Part shown: in pieces, positions 9,532-17,440 of the stretch
How the letters are laid out: each line of letters starts with the position of its first letter
Position numbering within the stretch: position 1 is the first letter of the stretch
NCBI RefSeq assembly: GCF_004102725.1
Contig: NZ_LHQS01000002.1
Span: forward strand, 62,001-126,000
Direction: 5' to 3'
DNA: 64,000 nt
Source of the DNA: Methanoculleus taiwanensis
Lineage (GTDB): Archaea; Halobacteriota; Methanomicrobia; Methanomicrobiales; Methanoculleaceae
Translations under genes and position numbers: made by a program
Notes under the pieces: model-generated
Seen by the model: only the letters and a program-made list of their open reading frames with translations
Database searches by the model: none
Told to the model about the DNA's origin: nothing

Positions 9532-9960
9532 TTACCCGCCGGGGGGAACCTCCGCTTTCAGGTGACGCTGCGCTTTCTTCACAACGTCCCGTGAATTTTT
9601 AAAGGTGATTGTCCTGATCGCCCGCTCGAACGGCAGCCATTGGTAGCCGATATGCTCGTCCGAGAGGAGCACCTCCCGCTTTCGTGTCTCCATCAGGTAG
9701 TAGACGACCTCCTTGTAGACGGTGCTTCCCCGGCGCCGGAAGAAATAGTGGATCTCCTCGCGAAACTCCGGGATGAACCACGCATCGACGATTCCTGTCT
9801 CTTCTTCGAGTTCCCGGAGCACGGTCTCCGTCTCTCTCTCCCCCCGCTTCCCGTGCCCTTTGACGAGATCCCAGTGGCCGGCCTCGTACTGCAGGAGCAG
9901 GTACTCGATCTCCCGGTCTTTGCGGAAGACGACGGCACCACAGGACTTCTCTTTGGGCAT
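9532..9960 (-). CDS. Nudix hydrolase, Ap4A hydrolase-like
   Basis: 142 residues holding one Nudix domain. The full Nudix box is present (GHGKRGE then RELEEETGI, residues about 34-57), giving the Mg-binding glutamates REXXEE. The N-terminus KSCGAVVFRK and the family-length C-terminus fit the diadenosine tetraphosphate pyrophosphatase (MutT/NUDT2-like) branch, which removes signalling dinucleotides or damaged nucleotides in the cytosol. It lies just downstream of the uracil-DNA glycosylase gene, 12 bases apart on the same strand, so the two are probably one operon with a nucleotide and DNA sanitation theme. Exact substrate is not decided by sequence. Confidence 0.92.
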   Translation of the reverse strand: MPKEKSCGAVVFRKDREIEYLLLQYEAGHWDLVKGHGKRGERETETVLRELEEETGIVDAWFIPEFREEIHYFFRRRGSTVYKEVVYYLMETRKREVLLSDEHIGYQWLPFERAIRTITFKNSRDVVKKAQRHLKAEVPPGG

Positions 9961-9972
9961 ACCGTGTATCTC

Positions 9973-10578
9973 CTACCGTGGCTCCGTGACTGTGAGTTCG
10001 TCCCGGATCGTCCGGAAATCCTCTTCGAGATCTGCCCTGTATGCGGGGTTGTAGAGGGCTGCCGCCGGGTGGAAGGTCGGGATGATCCGCACCTTCCGGC
10101 CGGCGAAGGTAACCGGAAAGACCTTTCCACGAATATCGGTGATCTTTTCAAACTCGATCGGCACCCGGGAGAGGATGTACCGGGTCGAGTGCCTCCCGAG
10201 TGTGACGATGATCTCGGGTTCGATCAGCCGGATCTGCTGATCGAGGTAGGGGGTGCAGATCTCGATCTCGCTCTCCCGCGGATCGCGGTTCTCGGGGGGG
10301 CGGTGTTTGACGATATTTGCGATGAATACGTCCGACCGGGTAAGCCCGATGCCGGCGAGGAGCCTCTCAAGGAGGGAGCCTGCACGACCGACGAACGGCC
10401 TGCCGGTGAGGTCTTCCTGCCTCCCCGGAGCCTCACCGATAAAGACCAGCTTCGCCGCAGGATTCCCTTCCCCCGGGACCGCGTTATGAGTATCCTTCCA
10501 GAGGGGGCATTTTCTGCATTCGCGTATCACTGAAGAGAGTTCGCCCATCTGCTCTCTCCGGTGTGTGCTCTCATCCAT
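9973..10578 (-). CDS. udg: Type-4 uracil-DNA glycosylase
   Basis: 201 residues of the family 4 uracil-DNA glycosylases, which excise uracil from DNA and carry a 4Fe-4S cluster. Motif A is GEAPGRQED (residues 48-56) and the C-terminal motif is HPAAAL. Three of the expected cluster cysteines are visible (C21 and C24 in CRKCP, and C108), but the third position, in the usual KCRPP, is histidine (H92, KHRPPENRDP). I use the ATG at 10578, which has a GAAGAG site; 10599 is an alternative. The promoter region is shared with trpF, which runs the other way. It is cotranscribed with the Nudix gene by spacing. Confidence 0.9.
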   Translation of the reverse strand: MDESTHRREQMGELSSVIRECRKCPLWKDTHNAVPGEGNPAAKLVFIGEAPGRQEDLTGRPFVGRAGSLLERLLAGIGLTRSDVFIANIVKHRPPENRDPRESEIEICTPYLDQQIRLIEPEIIVTLGRHSTRYILSRVPIEFEKITDIRGKVFPVTFAGRKVRIIPTFHPAAALYNPAYRADLEEDFRTIRDELTVTEPR

Positions 10579-10700
10579 ATGCTCTTCAATCACACTCATT
10601 CGCCAAACCATCTTATGTGTTGCGTTTCGGTTACCGACGATGCCATTCATCACCGATGGCGTCCAATCTGTCGGAAAGGAGAAGAGGGGTTGTGATCGGT

Positions 10701-11282
10701 ATGCGCGTGAAGATCTGTGGGGTAATGACGGTAGAGGATGCGGAGTATATCGTATCTCTCGGGGCGGATGCAATCGGCATGATCGTCTGCAGCGACTCGC
10801 CCCGCGAGATCACGCTACAGCAGGCGGCAGAGATCATCGGCGCCGTTGGTTCCCGGACGAGGACGGTCTGCGTCACCCACACCACCTCCGCGGAAGACCT
10901 CGAACGCATCCTCGCTCTCCGCCCCGCGGCCGTGCAAATCTCGCACGATTTCCCGCTCCCCGATCCCCGGGACGTGGCGTTCATCCGGGTCCTGATGCCC
11001 ACCGACCTGCCGCGGGGCGACTGCGATGCGGTGATTGTGGATGCGAGCCGCGGCACCGGACGGCTCTACGATCCCGCCTTTGCGCGGCGGATGGTCGAGG
11101 ATTCGCCCGTCCCGGTCGTCCTGGCCGGCGGGCTTTCGCCGGAGAACGTCGCCCTCGCGATCGATACCGTCCGCCCGTATGCGGTGGACGTCTGCTCGGG
11201 GCTCGAGTCCGCTCCCGGGGTCAAAGACCGGGAGAAGATCCGCTCGTTCATGCGGGCGTGCCGGAGCAGGCCTCCGGGATAG
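10701..11282 (+). CDS. trpF: Phosphoribosylanthranilate isomerase
   Basis: 194 residues forming a (beta/alpha)8 barrel. The N-terminal KICG carries the catalytic cysteine, VDASRGTG the general-acid aspartate region, and LAGGLSPENV then VDVCSGLESAPGVKD the phosphate-binding loops. It isomerises phosphoribosylanthranilate in tryptophan biosynthesis. No other trp gene is in the window, so this is an isolated trpF. The ATG at 10701 begins exactly at the family N-terminus; a GTG at 10692, better placed behind an AAGGAGAAGAGGGG site, would add three residues. It is divergent from the uracil-DNA glycosylase gene. Confidence 0.9.
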   Translation: MRVKICGVMTVEDAEYIVSLGADAIGMIVCSDSPREITLQQAAEIIGAVGSRTRTVCVTHTTSAEDLERILALRPAAVQISHDFPLPDPRDVAFIRVLMPTDLPRGDCDAVIVDASRGTGRLYDPAFARRMVEDSPVPVVLAGGLSPENVALAIDTVRPYAVDVCSGLESAPGVKDREKIRSFMRACRSRPPG

Positions 11283-11330
11283 GGTGGCGGTATCCGGTTT
11301 CGGCTTTCGCTGTCTTATCCGCGGAGCCCA

Positions 11331-11340
11331 CATTAAATAG
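11331..11340 (+). promoter_or_regulatory. Putative TATA box of lysS
   Basis: CATTAAATAG is the best TATA-like element upstream of lysS. A start of transcription about 25 bases on would give a leader of about 100 bases, unusual for this window, and places a perfect hairpin at its 5' end. Confidence 0.5.
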
Positions 11341-11366
11341 CAATGGCGTGGAATATGTATGGTATC

Positions 11367-11386
11367 GATCGCAGATGACTGCGATC
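11367..11386 (+). promoter_or_regulatory. Perfect 8-bp hairpin in lysS leader
   Basis: GATCGCAG and CTGCGATC are perfectly complementary around a four-base ATGA loop. It sits close to the inferred transcript start, about 80 bases upstream of the lysS ATG. It could protect the RNA end, control lysS or be an operator; nothing in the sequence decides this. Confidence 0.5.
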
Positions 11387-11463
11387 CGTTCCCTGCCCGG
11401 AGAGAGGGTTGCCGTGAAGGAGCCCGAGCACGGCTGCACGGTGAGAAGGGAGATGGTGACCCC

Positions 11464-13020
11464 ATGAATGACACGGACAATCTCTGTTTTGAGAGATCGA
11501 AGATAGATAAAATACAGGACCTGAGAGAACGCGGCGTTACGGTCTATCCGTATTCGTTCGACCGAAAGGACACGATAGAAGCGATCAAAGCCCGTTTCGA
11601 CGATGCGACCCATGAAAAGAGCGAGGATGCGGTCTCCACGGCAGGCCGGATCTATATCATCCGCCATCACGGGAAGACGATCTTTGCGGATATCGGCGAT
11701 GCGACCGGCAAGATCCAGCTCTACATCCGGAAGAACGATCTCGGCGAGGAGAAGTTCAATCTCTTCAAGGATTACTTCGACAACGGGGACATCATCGGGG
11801 TGACCGGCCACGTCTTCCGGACGAAGATGGGTGAACTGACTGTCTGGGTCGACGACATTGTGCTCCTTACAAAGTCGGTCTGCGCTCTCCCGGAGAAGTT
11901 CCACGGCCTCAAGAATGTCGAGACGCGATACCGGCAGCGGTATATCGACCTCATCATGAACGAAGAGAGCCGCGAGACGTTCAGGACGCGGAGCAGGATC
12001 ATCTCCCGCCTCCGCACGTTCCTGCTGGATCGCGACTTTCTGGAGTTCGAGACACCGACGCTGCAGCCGATCTACGGCGGCGCGAACGCACGGCCGTTCA
12101 CGACCTACCACAACTACCTCGAGCAGAAACTCTATCTCCGGATTGCGCCGGAACTCTACCTAAAGCGCCTCCTTGTCGGTGGATTCGACAAGGTCTTCGA
12201 GATCGCGAAGAACTTCCGGAACGAAGATATCGATACCAACCATAACCCCGAGTTCTCGATGGTCGAGATCTACGAGGCGTACCGGGACTATAATGATATG
12301 ATGGATCTCACCGAGGCGATCTTCTCAGAGCTCGCCGGCGAGATCTGCGGCTCGACGGAGATTCTATTCGAGGAGACGCCCCTCTCCTTCGAGCGGCCGT
12401 GGAAGCGGATGAGCATGGACGAGGCGGTGCGGGAGTATGCGGGAATCTCCGTCCGGGATCTCTCTATCGACGAACTCAGGGAGTTTGGACGAAAGCATAA
12501 CGTCGAGGGATACGAAGAGGCGACGACGTGGGGAGAGTTCCTCGTCCTCTTCTTCGAGCATTTCGCCGAAAAGCAGCTCATTCAGCCGACGTTTATCTAC
12601 GATTTTCCCCTTGAGAACTCGCCGCTTGCAAAGAAGCACCGCGAGCACGAGGGGCTGACCGAGCGGTTCGAGCTCTTTATCTATGGTATGGAGATGGCGA
12701 ACGGCTTTTCGGAGCTGAACGACCCGCTCGACCAGAAGGCACGGCTCGAGCTCCAGGACGCAAAGCGGCGCCGGGGCGACCTCGAGGCGCAGATGATCGA
12801 TTACGACTTCATCAATGCGCTCGGCTACGGGATGCCGCCGACCGGGGGTGTCGGTATCGGCATCGACCGGCTGGTGATGCTGCTGACCAACAAAAACTCC
12901 ATCAAGGAAGTTCTCCTCTTCCCGCAGATGAAGACACTTCAGCCGCGTGAAAAGGGAAACGAAAGTGAGATCGGGCAGGGTGACCTGCCCGTATGCGAGG
13001 ATGAAGGGAAGACGGCGTGA
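11464..13020 (+). CDS. lysS: Lysyl-tRNA synthetase, class II
   Basis: 518 residues. An N-terminal OB-fold anticodon-binding domain (about 55-150) is followed by the class II catalytic core with motif 2 (FRNEDIDTNHNPEFSMVE) and motif 3 (GVGIGIDRLVM). It charges tRNA-Lys with lysine using ATP in the cytosol. It is the bacterial-type class II enzyme, not the class I enzyme of many other methanogens. The ATG at 11464 follows GGTGACCCC and gives the family N-terminus; the frame stays open back to an ATG at 11359, which could add 35 residues. The small YwbE-like gene overlaps the 3' end. Confidence 0.96.
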   Translation: MNDTDNLCFERSKIDKIQDLRERGVTVYPYSFDRKDTIEAIKARFDDATHEKSEDAVSTAGRIYIIRHHGKTIFADIGDATGKIQLYIRKNDLGEEKFNLFKDYFDNGDIIGVTGHVFRTKMGELTVWVDDIVLLTKSVCALPEKFHGLKNVETRYRQRYIDLIMNEESRETFRTRSRIISRLRTFLLDRDFLEFETPTLQPIYGGANARPFTTYHNYLEQKLYLRIAPELYLKRLLVGGFDKVFEIAKNFRNEDIDTNHNPEFSMVEIYEAYRDYNDMMDLTEAIFSELAGEICGSTEILFEETPLSFERPWKRMSMDEAVREYAGISVRDLSIDELREFGRKHNVEGYEEATTWGEFLVLFFEHFAEKQLIQPTFIYDFPLENSPLAKKHREHEGLTERFELFIYGMEMANGFSELNDPLDQKARLELQDAKRRRGDLEAQMIDYDFINALGYGMPPTGGVGIGIDRLVMLLTNKNSIKEVLLFPQMKTLQPREKGNESEIGQGDLPVCEDEGKTA

Positions 13021-13201
13021 GGAGATCCGGCCGGGTATGACGGTCGAGATTGTCCAGAAGTGCGATCAACGGACAGGGAAGCGAACCCGGGGTGTCGTTG
13101 CGGCGATCCTGACGAACTCGGCGGAGCATCCCCACGGTATCAAGGTGCGGCTGCAGGACGGGCGGGTCGGCAGGGTGCAGGATATTCTCCCGGCCGAATA
13201 G
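13001..13201 (+). CDS. YwbE-like conserved protein (DUF2196)
   Basis: 66 residues, nearly collinear with the bacterial YwbE family: an N-terminal RREEIRPGMTVEIVQKCDQ, then TGKRTRGVVAAILTNS and HPHGIKVRLQDGRVGRVQ. The family is a small SH3-like beta barrel of unknown function, possibly nucleic-acid binding. The ATG at 13001 overlaps lysS by 20 bases with a GAGG directly before it, and its length matches the family; earlier in-frame starts would add unrelated residues. Translational coupling with lysS is likely. Confidence 0.85.
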   Translation: MKGRRREEIRPGMTVEIVQKCDQRTGKRTRGVVAAILTNSAEHPHGIKVRLQDGRVGRVQDILPAE

Positions 13202-13422
13202 CGCATTCCCCTGAACCGTTTCATTTTCTTTTCTGTTCGTCCGCTGACCCACGCTGCCCGGAAAGAAGTGTGCCTCGTGCAGATTCGGTTCCGGTGCATA
13301 GCCGTATCATCTATTTCCGGAGCGTTTCGCTATGCCGAAGTGGCTTTGGGCAATGAAAATCTCATGAACCCTCCTGCGGCTATGAGCCGAACCTCCGGGG
13401 CCGCTTCTCCGTGGTCACCGGT

Positions 13423-15312
13423 TCAGTTCTGCATCGCGGCTTTCCTCAGGGTGAACCGGATCGCAGCCCCGCGTTCCGGCTCGCCCGGTACCCGGTCTTC
13501 GACCCATATCCTGCCGCCGTAACGCTCGACGAGCATTCGGCAGATGTATAGCCCGAGACCCCGGCCGCTCTTCTCGCTGCCGCCTCTGGTGAAACGGCTG
13601 AAGAGCTGCCCTTTCATAGCGTCCGGAATACCAGGGCCGGTATCCTCGACCGTGACGCGGGCCTCGTCTTCGCGTTCTTCGACGCGGATGGTGATCTCGA
13701 GATCCTGGCCGCCGAATTTTGCGGCATTCCCGATAAGGTTCGTAAAGATCTCGGAGAGCAGACCGTCGGCGAGTACATGTACGTCCGTTCCGGCGTACCG
13801 GATTGAGGTGTCGGGGTGATGGCCGATCTCTGCCCGTATAACCTCGTCCAGTACAACGGGAGCGAGAGCGGCCCTCTCCTCGTGGATCTGCCGGATGGTG
13901 TTGACGTTTCTGATGATCTGGGTGCTCTTCTGAAGGCTCCGGTGCACCTTTTCCGTATACTCCCGTGGTTCACCCTCGAGTTCCTCCAGCAGCAGGTCGG
14001 CGTAGAGGCTGGCGGTGTTGGTCATATTGTTAATGTCGTGCGTCAGTACGTCCAGGTACAGGTTCGCCCGCTCCGTAGACTCCTGCAGATCGGCCGTCCG
14101 CTCCCGGACCTGCTCTTCAAGGGCGTCGCTGTACTCCCGGATCGTCTCCTCCGATTCTCTGATGCGCTGGATGGTCGACTTCAGGGTGCCCACCATCCTG
14201 TTGATGCTCTGTTCGAGCACCCTGACCTCCCGGGTCGCCGCGACCCGGATGGTGTGATCGAGGTCTCCGCGTGCAATAATCTCGATGTCATCGACGATCT
14301 CGGCGATAGGCCGTGTGAGTCTGCGCGTTACGACGAAGATTGCGGCGCTGCAGAGGACGATCGCCAGAAGTGCTATGGCTGTCCGGTAGAGAAGCAACTG
14401 ATCGAGTTGTTGCTCGATGAGTGCCGTATTATACGTCAGTTCGATGATGAGGCTCATGTCCGACGGATACCCGGGGTCTTTCAGGTCAATGAAGAGGTAA
14501 CGGATCAATTTGCCGCTACCGGTGTCCCGCACCTCGTAGTCCGACCGGGAGGGCAGGATCACCTCCGTCACAAGCCTCCTTGTCTCCGGGCTGGCTGTCG
14601 AAGCCGGTTCTCCGACTGGGTCCGCAAAGATGTTGTAGACCCTGATGGAGTCGAGGTACGGGTTGAGCGCGACGAGTTCCTGCAGATTCTCCATGGATCG
14701 TACCCTGTTCCGCTCATCGGCAAACGCTTCGGGGACAAAACCGAGTTCGAGGAGATAGCGGTGATCCGGGGTCGGCATGTACGCATATTTCCGGATCTGC
14801 CCGGTCGACTGCTTGTAGACGACCCGGTCGGCGGTGAAAGAATCTCCTAGGCGCAGCGCCGTGATATCGGCATAAAAATCGGGAATCTTCTTGAAGTCGA
14901 GCCCCTGATCGGGCGGGTAGGTGGTGTACTCGACAACGCCGCTCTCGTTGATGACGTAGAGATCGATCGTCCCACCCATCTTCTCCTTGATCCCCGCGAG
15001 ATCCATCTCCGCAGGATCGCCGCCTGTCCGGTTGTACTCCTGGAGGAAGAGCGTAAAACCGGTCTTGAGCCTGTCGTTGAGAGCGTCGTCGAAGAGCTTT
15101 AACCCCGCATCGGCGTTTACGACGGATGCGCGTATGCTCTCCTCCGTAACGTTCTGCAGGGTTGCGAGATCCGAGGTCATCCTCTCCTGTTCCTGGAAGT
15201 AATCGTGGATAGAGATGGCTCCTATCGTGGGGATGACGATGAGGAGGATGGCCAGGATGAAGATATAGGTGAACGGCCAGTCTTTTTGGTCAGCATTCGT
15301 GGTTCTTGTCAT
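13423..15312 (-). CDS. Membrane sensor histidine kinase 1
   Basis: 629 residues. TM1 at about 13-35, an extracellular Cache-like sensor at about 40-300 (INESGVVEYTTYPPD, YAYMPTPDHRYLLELG), TM2 at about 308-329, HAMP at 330-385, a coiled coil, then the kinase. The H-box is LYLDVLTHDINN with His425; the N box has N529, and DTGPGIP and GRGLGLYI are the ATP-lid motifs. It is presumed to sense an extracellular small ligand and phosphorylate an unknown regulator; no receiver gene is nearby. It is one of three tandem paralogues, 235 bases downstream of kinase 2, and is the most diverged in the HAMP region. Confidence 0.92.
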   Translation of the reverse strand: MTRTTNADQKDWPFTYIFILAILLIVIPTIGAISIHDYFQEQERMTSDLATLQNVTEESIRASVVNADAGLKLFDDALNDRLKTGFTLFLQEYNRTGGDPAEMDLAGIKEKMGGTIDLYVINESGVVEYTTYPPDQGLDFKKIPDFYADITALRLGDSFTADRVVYKQSTGQIRKYAYMPTPDHRYLLELGFVPEAFADERNRVRSMENLQELVALNPYLDSIRVYNIFADPVGEPASTASPETRRLVTEVILPSRSDYEVRDTGSGKLIRYLFIDLKDPGYPSDMSLIIELTYNTALIEQQLDQLLLYRTAIALLAIVLCSAAIFVVTRRLTRPIAEIVDDIEIIARGDLDHTIRVAATREVRVLEQSINRMVGTLKSTIQRIRESEETIREYSDALEEQVRERTADLQESTERANLYLDVLTHDINNMTNTASLYADLLLEELEGEPREYTEKVHRSLQKSTQIIRNVNTIRQIHEERAALAPVVLDEVIRAEIGHHPDTSIRYAGTDVHVLADGLLSEIFTNLIGNAAKFGGQDLEITIRVEEREDEARVTVEDTGPGIPDAMKGQLFSRFTRGGSEKSGRGLGLYICRMLVERYGGRIWVEDRVPGEPERGAAIRFTLRKAAMQN

Positions 15313-15547
15313 GAGCCGGGACAGACGGGGGCGGGGTCTGGAGGCGCCATCCGGTATCGCTACAGCGAATATCGCCGGTGTGAGCAGTCCGCCAGGGCAG
15401 GGAAGCTCCCTGCTATCATAGCCCGGTATAGTATCTCACCGGTTTAACACTTCCTGCCCGCGGAAGATCCCTGCCGCTCCCTTCCTGCGTCGAGAAGGGG
15501 CAATCCCCCGATGTCCCTATCCAGCGCCGCTCTCTGGTGACGGGGAG

Positions 15548-17440
15548 TTAGTCCCCGGTCGGCTTTTTCAGGGTAAACCGGACTGCAGCTCCGCATTCCT
15601 GCCTGCCCGGCACCCGGTCCTCAGCCCATATCCTGCCGCCGTAGCGCTCGACGAGCATCCGGGAGATGTACAGTCCGAGTCCTTTCCTGCTTCCGGCCTC
15701 TGCACCCTTTCTGAACCGGTTGAAGAGCACTTCTTTCAGATCATCGGCTATTCCGGGACCGGTATCCTCAATCGAGATGAGGACGGTCTCTTCCATCTCT
15801 TCGATGCGAATGGTGACGGTCACGGCGTCACCGCCGAACTTGACCGCGTTCCCGATCAGGTTGGCGAAGACCTCGGCGAGGAGCTCGTCGGCGTATACGG
15901 TGATCGGGCGTGGTTCGTAGCGGATAGCCGCTGCCGGATAACTGGTGATCTCCATCCTGACGATCCGATCGAGATCGACTGCCTTGAGCGGTACCCCCTC
16001 CTCCTGCGCCTTTCTGATCGTCGATACGCGGTCGATGATGTCGCTGCTTACCTGCAGCCTCTGGAGCAGTTTCTCCGCATGGGCATGCCGTTCTCCCTGC
16101 AGCATCTCGGTGAGAAGGGCGGCATAGCCGAGGGTGACGGCGTTGGCATTATTGACGTCGTGGATAAGGATGTCGAGGTAGAGGTTTGCCTCCTGATTGG
16201 AGCGTTCGAGTTCTGCCTTCCGTTCCCTGACCTGCTCCTCGAGGTGCTCGCTGTGCTTGTGTATTCTCTGTTCGGAGGCTCTGAGCCGCTCAATATGCGC
16301 TTTTAAGGCGGCGACCATCGTGGTGATGCTCCGCTCGAGCCTGACGAACTCCGCCCCGCCCGACGCCCGGATCGGGTGGTCGAGATCCCCATGGGCGATC
16401 GCATCGACGTCGTCCGCTATATCGCGGATTGGCCGGGTGATACGCTTTGCGACGGGGAAGGCAACCCCCGCGGTCAGCATGATGGCGACAAGAGCGAGGA
16501 GCAGGTGGTGCATCCGTGTCTGGAACAACGCATCTGCGAGAGGTGCGGTGGTGTAGGTCATCTCGACGACGCCGTTCATCGCGAGCGCATATTCCTGGTC
16601 GCTGCGGTCGATGTAGATGAACCGGGTGAGTGTGCCGTTCTCCGGATCGATCATCTCGACGGTGTTTTTATCCCGGAGCACGGTTGCCACGATAGGCAGG
16701 GCTCCAAAATGATCGGTCGATACTCCCTCGCGTTCCACGGTTGCCTGCAGTCCGAATTCGTTGAAGATCCTGATGCCGAGCAGGTTCGGGTTCAGTGCCA
16801 GCGTCTCGTCGACGATGGACGTATACCTGAGTTCGTTGAAGTACGGCGAGTTCTCCGGGAGCGTCGTGCTGAGTTCGAGGAGGTAGCGGTGATCAGGTGT
16901 CGGCATGTAAGCATACTTCCATACACGTCCGGTATCGGATTCCCGTACCGTCCGCTCGGCGGAGAAGGTCTCCCCGAGGCGCAGCGCCGTAATGGACGCA
17001 TAGTACTCCGGATAATCCCTGAAATCGAGCAGGAGATCCGGCTCATAGGTCGTGTACTCAATAACCCCGCTCTCGTTGATGATGTAGAGATCCATATCGC
17101 CGCCGAGCTCCGCTCTGACCGCTGCCAGGTTCATCGCCGCCGGGTTCCGGCCGGATCGTTCGTACTCCTCGAGGAACGGCGAAAATCCCTGCTCCACCCT
17201 CCGGTCAAGAGAGGTGTCGTAGAGCTTGCGCCCGGTATCGATCAGGTGTATCGACTGGCCGATGCTCTTCTCCGTCTGCTCCTGCAGGAGGAGGTAATTT
17301 GCGACGAGCTCGTTTTCGACCTCCCGGTCGTCCATCACCGAGATGAAACCGACGATGGGAAGGGTGATCAGGATGATCGCACAGAGCAGGTACCAGGAGA
17401 AGGAGGGCGGTTCCCGACTTTCCATGCTCTTCTTCGTCAT
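15548..17440 (-). CDS. Membrane sensor histidine kinase 2
   Basis: 630 residues with the same plan as its neighbours: TM1 about 14-35, Cache-like extracellular domain to about 305, TM2 about 311-331, HAMP about 332-385, coiled coil, H-box LYLDILIHDVNN (His427) and HATPase_c (NLIGNAVKFGG, DTGPGIA, GLGLYIS). Its start codon overlaps the stop of kinase 3 as ATGA, so the two are translationally coupled. The HAMP segment is almost identical in DNA to that of kinase 3 while the sensor parts differ widely, implying ligand diversification with a shared output. No response regulator is adjacent. Confidence 0.92.
   Translation of the reverse strand: MTKKSMESREPPSFSWYLLCAIILITLPIVGFISVMDDREVENELVANYLLLQEQTEKSIGQSIHLIDTGRKLYDTSLDRRVEQGFSPFLEEYERSGRNPAAMNLAAVRAELGGDMDLYIINESGVIEYTTYEPDLLLDFRDYPEYYASITALRLGETFSAERTVRESDTGRVWKYAYMPTPDHRYLLELSTTLPENSPYFNELRYTSIVDETLALNPNLLGIRIFNEFGLQATVEREGVSTDHFGALPIVATVLRDKNTVEMIDPENGTLTRFIYIDRSDQEYALAMNGVVEMTYTTAPLADALFQTRMHHLLLALVAIMLTAGVAFPVAKRITRPIRDIADDVDAIAHGDLDHPIRASGGAEFVRLERSITTMVAALKAHIERLRASEQRIHKHSEHLEEQVRERKAELERSNQEANLYLDILIHDVNNANAVTLGYAALLTEMLQGERHAHAEKLLQRLQVSSDIIDRVSTIRKAQEEGVPLKAVDLDRIVRMEITSYPAAAIRYEPRPITVYADELLAEVFANLIGNAVKFGGDAVTVTIRIEEMEETVLISIEDTGPGIADDLKEVLFNRFRKGAEAGSRKGLGLYISRMLVERYGGRIWAEDRVPGRQECGAAVRFTLKKPTGD
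16275..16441. repeat. Copy 1 of near-identical HAMP-coding segment
   Basis: This 167-base segment of kinase 2 aligns without gaps to 18197-18363 in kinase 3 with five mismatches by eye (about 97% identity). It encodes the HAMP domain and start of the coiled coil. Flanking parts of the two genes are far less alike. Confidence 0.85.

Noticed and set aside
13202-13422. Possible small gene or RNA between the YwbE-like gene and kinase 1
   Set aside because: Only a T-rich stretch (TTTCATTTTCTTTTC) that may end transcription; no structure or frame is convincing.
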